From NCBI RefSeq assembly GCF_933775445.1, contig NC_065873.1:27776001-27840000 (forward strand): 64,000 nucleotides of DNA, read 5' to 3'. Both the position numbers and the translations under genes were made by a program. This document shows positions 1 through 11,900 of the stretch, in pieces. Numbering within the stretch: position 1 is the stretch's first letter; the number at the start of each line of letters is the position of its first letter. The notes under the pieces were generated by a model. That model saw nothing but the letters and a program-made list of their open reading frames with translations, was not told the DNA's origin and made no database searches. This DNA comes from Argentina anserina (taxonomy: Eukaryota > Streptophyta > Magnoliopsida > Rosales > Rosaceae).

Positions 1-1132
1 ATGCTCGTGTACCTCAATGATGCACCTTTGCTTCAACGTGCAATAATTAAGTTAAACCCCCCGTTAATCAATCATTTAGGTCATTATGCAAGAGCTAATC
101 GGAATATCATACAAACCCTATTCTCAGATACAAGTTATTTACTCTACTTCAATTTTTAATAGTTCACCAACAACAGAGTGATTATGTAGCAGACCTGAAA
201 TCCCTGAAATCTGTAAATTGACAAATGATGATTGTTTAGATGGTATAAACTTTAACTGATAATTTAAACTCATTACTAGATTTGGGTTTTTAAGATCAAA
301 AGACGGACTTTGGAACTTGAAAGATTGATGTTTTGTTTGAACTAAGATAATTAAGACGATGAAGTCCGTCTCCGCTCTAGCTTTTCCTTTGTTGGGGTAA
401 AGTTCTAAATAGAGGAAGAACCCTAGAGTGGACTTCGCCGTCTTGAAACTTGACTATGTGGACAGTATATCTACGTTCATATGGTGTCTGCATTTTAACG
501 GAGTCCTAAGGTCCGTTACGGTGTCTGTCATTAACATAAGAAAGAAAGAAAGATAAAAGGCTTGATTCCGTGAAGGAACACTAGCATTCCATTGGTCTTC
601 TGGATGAAAATTCCCGTGAGGTTTTCTGAGAGTTGATGCTTCTAAAATACCCCTCAATTCAAGAAGAGGTTAAATGCTACAGTTGAATTTTGCGAGGTCC
701 CGTGAGTGTTAGTAACAGTCTGATTCACAGATCATAATCAGTGCTGGTTTGGTTTTAAGCAGTAAGGCTTTGAAAATGGAGGACAAACAGAGGGATATAT
801 TTAACTGGTGATGCAGAGGTCGGTATCAGTCCCGAGACTATAGGTTGCAGATGAAAAATTACAAACCTCCCCTTATCGGCCTAATGAAGTTATGATGGGT
901 TATTCCTATTCTATTTTATAAATACAAAAAAAGGGGACCATGAATATGAAATTATTTATTTTAGGAATGCACATAAAACAATTCAAATTTCCTGAGGCCA
1001 ACTACTATAAATTGACAGCACAAATCTGAGATAGGCAAACACAAACAGAAGCAGTTTACAAGGCACAAGAGGTTACTTAGTTACATACACACACAAACTA
1101 GCTAGCTTACATTCACAAAGCTTACTTGAAGA
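1..1132. other. Spacer upstream of the SAUR gene
   Basis: I see no convincing gene here. The stretch is AT-rich, with a short AAAG run near 540-553 and an imperfect inverted repeat at 353-380 / 423-445. The last 220 bases carry the presumed SAUR promoter and 5' leader. Confidence 0.6.
917..924 (+). promoter_or_regulatory. Probable TATA box of the SAUR gene
   Basis: TATAAATA lies about 210 bases before the SAUR start codon. Transcription would begin near 950, giving a leader of about 180 bases. This rests only on motif and spacing. Confidence 0.45.
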
Positions 1133-1633
1133 ATGAGCAACATCACCGCCATGGATTCAAAGAAGTCTAACAAGATCAGGGAGATTGTGAGGCTTCAACA
1201 GATTCTCAAAAAATGGAGAAAGATCGCTAACTCGCCAAAAGCGAGCTCCACTACCATGAGCGGCAGCAACAAGAGCATCCAGTTTCTAAAAAGAACACTT
1301 TCTCTATCAGAGAAAACCGGCAGTACCTGTGAAGCTTCTAACAATGCTCATGTCCCTAAAGGGTACCTTGCTGTTTGTGTTGGAGAAGAGCTCAAGAGAT
1401 TCGTCATTCCAACAGATTATCTTGGCCGTCCTGCTTTCCAGTTTCTGCTTAGAGAAGCTGAAGAGGAGTTTGGTTTTCACCAAACCGGTGTTCTGAGGAT
1501 TCCGTGCGAGGTTTCTGTGTTTGAAGAGCTTCTAAAGATGGTGGAGGAAGATAGGGATACATTCTTCATGCAAGGATGCTATTCAGAAAGCCAGCTCAAC
1601 TTTTACCACCCTGAAAGCCCAATGTGCAGATAA
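1133..1633 (+). CDS. SAUR family auxin-responsive protein
   Basis: An intronless frame of 166 residues encodes a Small Auxin Up RNA protein. The basic N-terminal region (about residues 9-32) is followed by the SAUR domain from roughly residue 72: VPKGYLAVCVGEE, RFVIPTDYLGRPAFQFLL, then EEEFGF and the LRIPCEVSVFEELL segment. Known SAURs inhibit PP2C-D phosphatases at the plasma membrane, so H+-ATPases stay active and cells expand. The lack of introns is typical of the family; the length is on the longer side, like the SAUR36/37-type branch with an extended N-terminus. The first ATG is used. The gene stands alone rather than in the usual tandem SAUR cluster. Family assignment is firm; the specific paralogue is not. 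Confidence 0.95.
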   Translation: MSNITAMDSKKSNKIREIVRLQQILKKWRKIANSPKASSTTMSGSNKSIQFLKRTLSLSEKTGSTCEASNNAHVPKGYLAVCVGEELKRFVIPTDYLGRPAFQFLLREAEEEFGFHQTGVLRIPCEVSVFEELLKMVEEDRDTFFMQGCYSESQLNFYHPESPMCR

Positions 1634-1959
1634 TAGTAAACATTTTTCTTTTCTGTACTACTCATTCAGATCTCTTCTTCAGATGAGAAGGAGAAGCATT
1701 TTTATGTTGAGTATGTAATGTGTATATCAGTCCGATGCATTTTCTCAGGCATCAAATCCAGTATCTCATTCCTATGGGATTCATTTATCTAATTCAAATC
1801 TCATAGTCATTCAACAAACAGCTGAAGCAAGCATTTTGTTTTCAGAAACTACAACAAGAGCCTGTTATACTGTGAGACACTACCATGTTTATCATAAACT
1901 CAAACAATATTAGCAGTTTAACAACGTAACATATTAAAATACCGCAGTATTTCACTTTT

Positions 1960-2435
1960 TTGGCATCCAATCCGAAGACTCACAATGATAGATCACCAGT
2001 TTTGGAACCAGCATATACTTGGTTAACCAGTTTCCTTGATGAGGCAAATGTTGATAGGGTAGGATGAAAGCAATTATTGTATCCGTTTTATCATCCCAAT
2101 ATGAGTCTTTCACATGTCTGCAGAGCAAGTGAGCAATTTACAATACAATAAAAGAAATCAGGGATGGATTAACTCCCACCCTAAGAAAAGTTCATCGCCC
2201 CCACTATTAGGTAAGCATGTTTTCTGGAATCCAGTCTAAATTACACAATAGTCAATAAAGTGATAAGGCAGTAAACCAGTTTTCATAGATGAGGCAAATG
2301 GGGGATGGGATGAGATGAACTCATGAAAGCAATTAATGGCACACAATTATCATCCCAATAATTAACTCTTCACATGTCTGCAGAGCCACTTGCAATCAGA
2401 AACAAAGGATGAACTGAATCCCTACCATAAAAAAA
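1960..2435. repeat. Diverged tandem duplication, about 235 bp units
   Basis: Two adjacent copies (about 1960-2195 and 2220-2435) share GATGAGGCAAATG, GAAAGCAATTA, TATCATCCCAATA and CACATGTCTGCAGAGC in the same order, with small insertions and deletions. No coding potential was seen. The boundaries are approximate. Confidence 0.6.
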
Positions 2436-3942
2436 AACTAAGAACCAATTTTTTTTTTCTAAAGGTATATGAATGTAGAATCCAATAAGAACCATATAAG
2501 TTCCCAAAGTTTCTCCACCAAACCAGATGACAAATTATGCACAAGGAATAAACTAATCATCTGTACTAGACTTGTAAACTAATTTAGAGATCTAAATTTG
2601 AATACAAGGGTTACTTCATGGAAAAGTAATTGGTAGTCTTGGTCAACATTACTCTGAGGACAACAAAATGTTTACCCATAAGTGTCAGGGCAAATTCAAG
2701 TGCTTTGAAAAATGGTCATTTATAATATAAAATTTAAGACAGCTAGATTTGGTAATCAGTACTGACTCAGTAAAATTTAGCACCTAATGCTCCTATTCTA
2801 ACAGTTTTATAAATTTTCAATAGTTTCATTCCATGCAAATTTGTCATCACCACTATTTTGAATCTGTCGTTGCTTATACACCCGTAGAGTACGCTATATT
2901 TGATGCAGAAAGTCCTAAATAAATGATTAGTTCAAAGATATAAGGATTCATTTAACATATCCTAATTCATTTGCAAATGAATTAAGTAAACAGCCATAAA
3001 TCAAATCCCTTTGACAGATTTTCACAGCCTCTCTTTGTTCATTCACATGCATCCAGGAAGCCATGTGTCAGTGATGACTAATCAGCCATTTGAATTTGGG
3101 AAACTAATGCAATTTGATGTTAGAATAAGAAACAGTAAGATCCAGTAAAGAATGAAGGATCACGTGAGACAACTGCAATGAAAATGACTCTCCTTCCAAT
3201 TTGCAAGTAGCACAAGATTAATAGTAATCACATGCAATACAGTTTCAGTTTCATAAACCTGGCAATTAGTTTTGGGAAAACCTGTTTCTGTGCTTGTTAT
3301 CTTCATCACTATCCATCAAACAAGACAAATCAAAATACTGGGTTCCTTACAAGTACATGAAGGTACATCAAAATTATTAACCATCCATGTTGTTATGAGA
3401 TATAAGATACACACATATCAAATCTAAATACCGACTTTGGATCCATGTGTTGATCAACTAGCGCTAACACCAAATCTTTGAGTATCTCAAACATTATAGT
3501 TTTAGTTGCAACTTGCAATCTAATACTTGAAGGTACAGTTAGTACTATATCATGTGCCTTTAAGCAGGAGGTTTAGCTGTCATTTAATATAAATCTGTCA
3601 CTCACTGGGTTTACTTATACGGTTATACCCAATGGACTATCTAAACTAATAAGCTAATAAGATCATAATCTACTGTATGGGTAATTTCAGTGTCCATTTG
3701 ATCCATAATTTGAAACAGCAAGCATATCTCATGATCAACTTAGATACATGTGAATCTTAGATTTAGATTGCTTGGTTCAATTACTTACAATTACAAATCA
3801 TCTTACCAGATGAGATCCAATGCTACCAAAGAAACTCAAATGTAGGCAGATTTGGCTTCATTAGGCTTCAGCATTTCAATTTCTAGATACTTTATAAGAT
3901 CAACTTAGACATTGATCAGAACACAATGTATACAAGTGTCAT

Positions 3943-4053
3943 TTCAATATTCATATTAGTTTGGCACCAAGATGGAATCTTTTATATAAACATTCTCTAC
4001 AATCAACAAACATAGGTATTTCAATATTCATATTAGTTTGGCACCAAGATGGA
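3943..4053. repeat. Short direct repeat, about 34 bp, spaced 76 bp
   Basis: The segment containing TTCAATATTCATATTAG and GGCACCAAGATGGAA occurs twice, near 3943-3977 and 4019-4053. The copies are almost identical, which suggests a recent local duplication. Confidence 0.65.
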
Positions 4054-4167
4054 AAATGAGAGGAGCCACTAAAATTACATGGATAAATGGATCTCCCATT
4101 TCATCAAAGAACTTACATTGCAGGGTAAAAAAGAAGAACCTGAAAAATGAACACAAAGCTGTTCAGC

Positions 4168-4715
4168 TCAAAAAGACAACTCTTCACCATCACTGTAATT
4201 TGGGAATGTGACACATTTAAACACCTTACACTTTGAACATAGCACATACCCAATCTGCAACCAAAAAATTCCAACCATAAAGAACAAATCTTTCACTTCA
4301 AACTGTCTCAAGTGTGCTTAAAATTTGGAAACTGAGATCAGACTTACTGCTCTGCAAGATGGGCATCTCCGGTAGATCCTATTAGACTCAGATTTCACAT
4401 TGGTCTTCTGGCCTTTACAGAAATCACAGAGCAACCAACCTCTGCCATTGCAAGGCTCGCACAATATTGCTGCAGAAGAATCAACCTAACTGGACTAGTG
4501 TCAGTCTGAATATTAAACGACATGTCGTTATGGACAGCCCAGAGTCCATTGATGAGTCTGGTTTTACTGGTTTAGCTCAGACAGGTAAAACTAAAATTGA
4601 AGATGAAGAGTGTACCTCTGGTTCTTGCTTGATAGGTGCGCATTTTACGGCTGTCGGAAAATGACTTGTCGTCGAGTAGGGCAATGGCAGCGTCCGTAAG
4701 GAACTGAGTTTCCAT
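4168..4715 (-). CDS. Small DnaJ-type cysteine-rich zinc-finger protein
   Basis: Three coding exons (4715-4616, 4469-4348, 4254-4168) give 102 residues. The protein has no J domain, only a DnaJ-like zinc-binding module. Four CxxC pairs are visible: CEPC and CDFC in exon 2, CPSC at its end and CSKC in exon 3, with the CNGRGW glycine pattern of Hsp40 central domains. It closely resembles small Arabidopsis DnaJ-related proteins such as AT5G43260. Such modules often act as thiol or zinc-dependent chaperones, frequently in plastids; the location here is not shown. Splice phases agree (1 then 0). The frame stays open upstream of the chosen ATG to an in-frame stop near 4846, so a further 5' exon cannot be excluded. 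Confidence 0.8.
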
Positions 4716-5720
4716 GTGGAGATGGAGATCATCGTCGCCATTGGAGTAGGGAATGAGTTCTTCAGGACACAGCGAAGGGTCACCTTCGTTATCCGATTTC
4801 AGTTCCCTCCATATGCGACACCGAAATACGAAACTGCCATTTAACTATTAATAATATTACCGGGCATGCCATTTCCTTGCAATCAGCTTCTTGCTAGGTA
4901 TTTTTTCGAGTTCTTTCTATCCGGAGATCCACTGCATTTGTTTCTTAAGCAATTTAGTTCATAAGCAGGATATCATGAGTAATGTGCTTTGTGTGTGGTT
5001 TATGCTTTAAGTTTAATTTACTTATTTGTCTATATATATCGACAATCTAACAACATAACATGTCAGACTATCTATCTGATAAGATAAACATAAATTTTTA
5101 GATAAATAATCATCACTTGTAAACATTCATCACGTTGTTATGGAGAAACTCGTTTTGCTCGTACACTAGGTAGTTCTTATTAGAGTCATCTTAAAGTATA
5201 AGATATTGTTACTAGTGTTAGATTCTAAGCTCGTAACTCCAACTCAACATGGAAACGACTCTTAGAATTCACTAACGATATCTTCATCTTTGAAATGAAG
5301 ATGCAAACCGCCAATATTCTTGAAGCTTCAAGATTGAAACGAATGTATTACAATCTCACTTTCCGTTTTTGCAAGAGTACAAATCAAGCTCCGTTCTCTT
5401 TACTCAAAATCTTCTCTTCCATCGACTTCGGCAAGTAGGCTAGTACCTGACCTCGCAAATTTGGGCCGAGTAAGATGGCTGATTCAAGTAATTGGGCCTA
5501 TAAAGCAATGGGCCATGCCCGGATATTATGGGCGGGAGCGGGAAAGATGAAGAAACTTCCAGAGAATCACCGAGAACTCGCCCTTAAAAACCAGTAGAAA
5601 ATCAAATCCCAAAAACCTATCCAAATTGAAATCCCCATAACCAAAAGTAGACGCTGCGAGAATTCAATAGCTCAATTATTCCTTAGTTTTCTGTTGATTT
5701 AGGTTTTGGAGGGGAAGGAG
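4716..5720. other. Divergent spacer between the DnaJ-type gene and the next gene
   Basis: This 1 kb lies between a minus-strand and a plus-strand start and probably holds both promoters. Three site II motifs sit near the right-hand gene. I see no other gene. Confidence 0.55.
5462..5514 (+). promoter_or_regulatory. Cluster of three site II (TGGGCC) elements
   Basis: TGGGCC occurs at 5462-5467, 5493-5498 and 5509-5514, with a possible TATAAAG between the last two. Site II elements bind TCP factors and mark promoters of growth-related and organellar genes in plants. They lie 200-260 bases before the ATG at 5721. Confidence 0.5.
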
Positions 5721-6957
5721 ATGAAGCGGAAAGACCTCGAACAAGTGTTCGACGACATGTCGTCGACCAAGTCCCGGCGTCTGGTACGCTCTCAATTTCC
5801 GGTTTCTTAGATTCAATTCTCAGCAATGTTTTAGGGTTTATCAACATGGATTCTAGTCGCATCTTTCCATTTAGTTCGATTGGTAATCTTCTAGTATCTG
5901 CTGTGGATTTCAGGATGCGAACTTGATCGGAAATCCAAGTAGTGCATTCCAGGTGTTTGATCAAAGGCCTCTGAAGCGAAAAGAGTTTGAAGAAGCGTTC
6001 GACGACATGGCGTCTCATTTCTCCAAATCCAGGCGACTGGTAAAGTACTTTTCCCCTTTCTGAAAGTGAATTGTTCCTACAGCTTTTGATGCGCAAGTTG
6101 TGATTAATGTTGATTGGAATTGTAGGATGCTGCTATACATCCGACTACGGCGGATGGGCGTAGTAATGGAATCGAGCCCTTGGAGCAAAGGCTAGCACCG
6201 GAACAGGCTTTGGCTGTCGCCAGTGAAATGCAGCAAGGTGGTTTGCCAATGGAGCCGGTGGCATTGTCTGAGGACACTGACAAGGCCCTTGTGCTCTACA
6301 ACCCTGCTACTCCTGCTAGTACATTATACAGAACCCCTGCTTCCACAGATTTCTCTATCGTTGTGAATTCCGACTTGATTCCAGGCTTGAGAGGTATGAC
6401 ATCGCTATCTTCGGATCGCTGTTGAAATAATTTAGCTTCATATTGTGTTCATTTAGCCAATTAGTGTCGAGCTTACATCATTTTGTGTTCATCTACCCAA
6501 GTAATGAACTTTGTTTAATGTCAACTGAGATCTCTTCATATTGGCATTCATGTGTTGTTTTAGTAGAACGTTGTTATGCAAATGCTAATCAATTCTATCT
6601 ATTGCAGATCGTATATTTGCACAAGGAAAGTGGGCAAAACCAGCAGATGCTGAACGAAGTAGCGGAGAAGATTCAAATGGCTGTTTGGCTATTGTTCCCT
6701 GGGTTGAATCCAATTGGCCTGCATCACCGAGAACACAGACACAGGTAGCCGGAGTCTCAGAGCCAATGGAAGCCGAAGAAGTTGAAATGATGGACACAGA
6801 TGATATCAGTTCGGATGCTTCCAAGCCTTCTGAGCTCGGTCCTATGATGGATCGATCTTTTGAATTACAACGCTGGCAGCAACAGCTCCATTGTATGCAG
6901 CCACAGCCGCTCAATAACTCTCCAGTAGCAGCTGCGTTAAACTTTTTTTCTAGGTAG
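5721..6957 (+). CDS. Uncharacterised plant protein with duplicated KRK..FDDM..KSRRL motif
   Basis: Four coding exons (5721-5783, 5914-6039, 6126-6393, 6608-6957) encode 268 residues. I do not recognise the family. Exons 1 and 2 both end in the same motif: KRK, two or three acidic residues, FDDM, KSRRL, then a phase-0 splice and DA. This points to an internal exon duplication. The basic KRK and KSRRL patches could be nuclear localisation signals, which is inference. Later parts include the segment CLAIVPWVESNWP, an acidic methionine-rich run (EAEEVEMMDTDD) and a glutamine-rich stretch near the C-terminus. No catalytic motif or membrane segment is seen. Exons total 269 whole codons with the stop, so the model is internally consistent. 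Confidence 0.8.
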
Positions 6958-7261
6958 ATTTATAGTCGAAAAATTGTACCAGGTTTTCAGTTCATAATTA
7001 TTCCTTGTTCTCCAGATCATAGTTTTGTTAAAGAGAATACGCTGTGTTTCACAAGGTTCTGTTTCAGAAAACCACTGGTCAATGTTATCGTATTAGTCAT
7101 GAATGACATCGGAAATATCATTGATTTCAATGTCCAGAGTAGCCATGTATTGCTTGTTGTGGATTTGCAATGTTCAAATGGCACAAAGGATTATCAGATG
7201 TTGGCAAAAACAGATGTAGATACTAGACTATTTTCACAGAAAGTAAACATATAAACAAGTT

Positions 7262-7968
7262 ATGAAATGTACTAATGCTTACTAGACCAGCTTCAAAGAG
7301 TCATCTCAGCAAGTCTGAAGAGCAAGAGACTTAATTTACGAGCAGTTAAACACCTCTCTTGCCATTGTCATCGCAAGAGGGTTGCCTGAATTACCACTCG
7401 GGTTATAATCGAATTCAATCGATTTGAAGAGACATAGAAAACATCCATCTAGTTGAACAAAATCAAAACAAAACAGCTAAACAAATCAAAAGCAAAAACA
7501 AAATAGATCAAAGAGGAGCAAAAAATGTATCAGCCTGGACAGGAACCCCGGCAGCAATAAAAAGCCGACGAATTTGAAGTGTGGAAAGGTTGAGAGATTG
7601 ATATAGGGAAGCTGCATTCATCTCTATGGTACGGTGATAATAGCCCAAGAGTCAAACTCCAGCCCCATAAATTTCCTTCGATTTTCACTTTCAAAAAAAT
7701 GAAGCACAAAACTAATATCAATCATAAGCAGATCTGAGTTTGGGAAAGATTTTTCATCTCATGATTCAAAAATTGTTGTTCTGGAGATGATAAATCTATC
7801 CCAAACGCGGAAGAGGGGAGAGTTTCCTCGCGGACACATTCGATGGAGACCTGATAAAACCCTAGAATGAGCAAGCTATATATAAAGAGGTAGAGACCAC
7901 TCTGTATTGGTCTTTAAAGGCCTGACCTAATAGATAAGCCAATCATCTAAATAACAAAGGCCGGCCCA
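7262..7968 (-). other. Candidate minus-strand transcript, product unknown
   Basis: Reading leftward there is a site II motif (7963-7968), a TATATATA box (near 7877-7884) and a telo-box AAACCCTA (7857-7864). This set is typical of promoters of ribosomal-protein, snoRNA and other growth-related genes. Downstream are only short frames. One of 37 codons begins MNAASLYQSLNLS near 7630. Another stretch near 7335-7420 reads IEFDYNPSGNSGNPL before a stop. I cannot join them into a convincing protein, and I see no clear snoRNA boxes. Confidence 0.3.
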
Positions 7969-8750
7969 TCGGAAAGACACACTTCTGATCCGCATGTTGT
8001 TCAGTCTGCTATCTGGAGATACTTGTGATTTGTTTGTTCCTCCAATGCTATAATCAGTAATGACGTACAAAATCTGGTAGCTGAGTTGAGATGAGAGAGC
8101 TACTTACCCATCGTGTTTATGTGTTACGTGAAATATTTTGACGAGATAAACACTTGATCATTGGTGATCAATCAACCGTGCCTAATAATTGAGATGTAAA
8201 GTATAATTTTTAATAATGAAAAGAAATATATTAAAAAAAATACGTCTCTAGAACATCCACATTGTGCGATGCCAAAAAATAAAACAGTAGAAACCTCATT
8301 CGGAATCTTATTCAACCAACTAGTTTCTTAGCAAATAAAATCACCGAGATTTGTTACAACATCAACCTCAATATTCCCAACATTATTGAAGGCCAACCAA
8401 TGGCAAGAGGCAAAGAGCCCATTTGTATGTGTATGTAAGTGGTTTCTATCACGCAACTCTACTGCCATTATTGATCAAAAGAAGAGCATATGAATCATTG
8501 TTGGAGTAGATATCGCAGAATATAGCTGATAGCAAAATTGCATCAGCCATTGCACCACTATCGCATTCTCCTGTTCATGACCCTTCTTATCCAAAAACAA
8601 AACTATCCCCATCAAGGAAAATTAACAGAGTAATAATATTATAGAAAGTGATGGATTCAGGTCAAAATTGTAGGTAAACCATGAAGAATGAGTCCGTTAA
8701 GTTGAGGTGGCAGTGACGTGCTCCAAACTCAACTGAGCTAGCTGACCAGA

Positions 8751-8786
8751 GAAGAAGAAGAAGAAGAAGAAGAAGGAGGAGGAGGA
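8751..8786. repeat. GAA microsatellite upstream of L-arabinokinase
   Basis: About ten GAA units run into GGA units, roughly 200 bases before the L-arabinokinase ATG. It is purine-rich on the sense strand. A regulatory role is possible but not shown. Confidence 0.85.
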
Positions 8787-8878
8787 TAGAGATCAAGTTG
8801 ACTGTGACTGGGAACAGAGAGTTGTTATTGAGAGGCCCGATAGTCTTTATCCAAAATCAAATCCGACTCATTCGGTGC

Positions 8879-8886
8879 TATAAATA
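8879..8886 (+). promoter_or_regulatory. Probable TATA box of L-arabinokinase gene
   Basis: TATAAATA lies 108 bases before the ATG, placing the transcript start near 8910 and a short CT/GA-rich leader after it. Called on motif and distance only. Confidence 0.6.
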
Positions 8887-8986
8887 CACCAATAATACAC
8901 ACCGTTTCGTCTCATTTCAAACACTCTCACTCGTTCTCTGATCACATTCTCTCTCAGAAAAGAGAAGAGAGGAGAGAGAAGCAGGT

Positions 8987-11900
8987 ATGAGGATTGACCA
9001 AGAGGCCGACGGAGTCTCCGCTTCCCGGAACCACCTCGTCTTCGCTTACTACGTCACCGGCCACGGCTTCGGCCACGCCACTCGCGTTGTTGAGGTTCCT
9101 ATTCTCTCTCATTCTCTATATTTCTATGGTTAGAATTCAATCGTTTAATTGATGATCAATCTAGGTGGTGCGGCACCTGATCCTCGCCGGCCATGACGTG
9201 CATGTCGTCACCGGAGCTCCGGACTTTGTTTTCACCTCGGAAATCCAGTCTCCTCGGCTCTTCATACGCAAGGTGAGGATCATCATTTTCGGAGTCGAAT
9301 TTCGCAGTTTTGATCATTTGAAAATCACAATTGGATGTTGAATTGATGTTGATTGTGGTTGGTATTAGGTACTGCTGGACTGTGGGGCGGTCCAGGCGGA
9401 CGCTTTGACAGTCGATCGCCTTGCATCGTTGGAGAAGGTATTGAAAGTTTGAGCATTTTGGATAGAAATAGTAGCAGATTTGGATTCTTTGCTTTTGTAA
9501 ATTGTAATGTAGTTGTGTTTTATTAGTATTCGGAGACGGCTGTGGTGCCGAGAGAGTCTATATTGAAAACAGAAGTAGAGTGGCTGACCTCAATCAAAGC
9601 TGACTTGGTGGTAAGATAATGTTCATACTTTTTGGTTGCAAGTTTGAGCCCTTGTAATAGAGAGCTTGTAATGTTCATTGTTTTTGTGAATCGTGCGATT
9701 GTGCGCAAGAAAAGGTCTCAGATGTTGTTCCAGTTGCGTGCCGAGCCGCAGCGGATGCTGGAATTCGTTCTGTATGTGTTACTAACTTTAGGTAATTGTT
9801 GATACTAGCATTTTCTTTATTCAAAGTATTGTAGAATTTAAATGGAAATGCATATTGTGAAGTGATGTTGTTCAAGAGAATGACCGATTTTTGTGAGTTT
9901 TACAATTATTTTAAGTCTGCAAAAAATTTCCCTGTACAGCTGGGATTTCATCTACGCAGAATATGTCATGGCTGCCGGAAGTCATCATCGTTCTATAGTT
10001 TGGCAGGTGATCTGTCATCTTCTTTGTATGAAATCATGATTTTCATATTCTATTTGTTAGTCATTTTCTTCTGGCATCCTCAATTTGATATCTTCTGTCC
10101 ATAATTAAATCTATCACCTATCGGATGTGAATCACACTGATGAAAGTTATTTTCTCATGGTATTGTTTTGATATCATACTTGTCCCATCCTCAAATCTGA
10201 TACTTTCTTTTCAATGTCGAATATAGATAGCAGAAGATTATTCTCACTGTGAATTCCTGATCCGCCTCCCAGGATATTGCCCCAGTATGCGGTCTTCTTA
10301 CAATGCCAAAGACTGTGGCTTCCCTGTCGTTATTGCCTTTATCTCTTTAGCTCTACATTTACTAAGAATGTGTCTTATATTCTATTTATACTTTTGCAGT
10401 GCCTGCATTCCGTGATGTGATTGACGTACCCTTAGTTGTGAGGAGGTTGCACAGATCCCGCAAAGAGGTTTTAGCCTCAGAGTCTTTCCATTGCTCAAAT
10501 GAGTTTGCTGTATAGTTATTAACTATTTTCCTGGATATAGGTGAGGAAAGAACTAGGAATTGAAGAAGATGTCAAACTAGTCATTCTCAACTTTGGTGGA
10601 CAGGTATACCATGGATGACTTGCTGTATATTCTAGTTATACAATTATTAAAGTCTTCAGTTGATTGCCCAGACACTTCTTGGTGGTACTAATCACAGTAA
10701 CTTTGTATTGCCAAATGGTTTACTACTTTTATGAGTTATCTTCCATATTTTGCTAATTATAGTTGGTACATTTCTGTCTTTCCTTTGCAGCCATCAGGCT
10801 GGAAGTTGAAAGAGGAGTTTTTACCCCCTGGATGGCTTGGCCTGGTATGTCTTCATATCATATTTTCTGCACATTTTATTGACTAACCGTTCTTAAATAC
10901 TTGTACTAAAACACTTTTATTGTTTTATTTTTTAATTCAGGTTTGTGGTGCTTCAGAAAGCCAGGAGCTTCCACCAAATTTTAGGAAGCTCGCAAAAGAT
11001 GCTTATACACCTGATATCATAGCAGCCTCTGATTGTATGCTAGGTAAGTTAGAGATTTTTAATGGTGGCTGAAGCTACCTTAAGTTGATAGATATGAGAT
11101 TCATTTGTGTTCCTTCTTATTTCAGGAAAAATTGGTTATGGTACTGTGAGTGAAGCCCTTGCATTCAAGTTACCATTTGTCTTTGTACGCAGAGATTATT
11201 TCAACGAAGAACCTTTTCTTAGAAATATGCTTGAGGTACATTTCATCCTTTATTTGTTGAACGCCAAAATCTTCCACTCCCAACAATTCTGAATTTAACT
11301 GGCAATTTTAGCACATGAAAAATATTATTTACAATCACTAGTGTAAATCACTACATTTAGTTCAAGTGATTTTGGGGAAGTGACCTAAAAGCAGGATTGG
11401 CCTTCTACTTGTCTGATAAATTTTATTTTTCTTCATCTTTGCGTGTTTGTTTCCATCATTATCTTGCCTCTCTCTAAATATCTGATAATGATTGGGTTTA
11501 AAATTTTAACAGCATTATCAATCCGGCGTTGAGATGATTAGGAGAGATTTGCTCACTGGTCATTGGAGACCTTATCTTGAGCGTGCAATCAGTTTAAAGC
11601 CTTGCTATGAAGGAGGTATCAATGGTGGTGAGGTACCTTCAATGTTGCTACAGACCAGTAATTTATATTATTTAGTTTAGCATCTGTGCGGTATATGAAA
11701 ATTTGAAATTACAGGTGGCAGCCCAGGTCCTTCAAGAAACAGCTATTGGGAAAAATTGGGCATCAGATAAGGTAATTCAGACAAGTTAATTTTCAAATGC
11801 TAATCTCAAAGGCAAAAAGAAAATAATATTATAGATGTCTGAAACTTCAATTACTATTTTGTAATGATTAACTTTGTGCTGTAGCTGTGACTGGCTTATT

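Larger units (their letters stand above)
1634..4167. other. 2.5 kb spacer with two local duplications
   Basis: No coding exon could be supported on either strand. The stretch holds a diverged tandem duplication at about 1960-2195 and 2220-2435. It also holds a shorter direct repeat at about 3943-3977 and 4019-4053. It ends at the 3' end of the minus-strand DnaJ-type gene. Confidence 0.55.
6958..8986. other. Spacer with a candidate minus-strand transcription unit
   Basis: The left part is probably the 3' UTR of the preceding gene. The middle (about 7262-7970) may hold a separate short transcript on the minus strand, listed separately. The right part holds the L-arabinokinase promoter with a GAA repeat and a TATA box. 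Confidence 0.5.
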
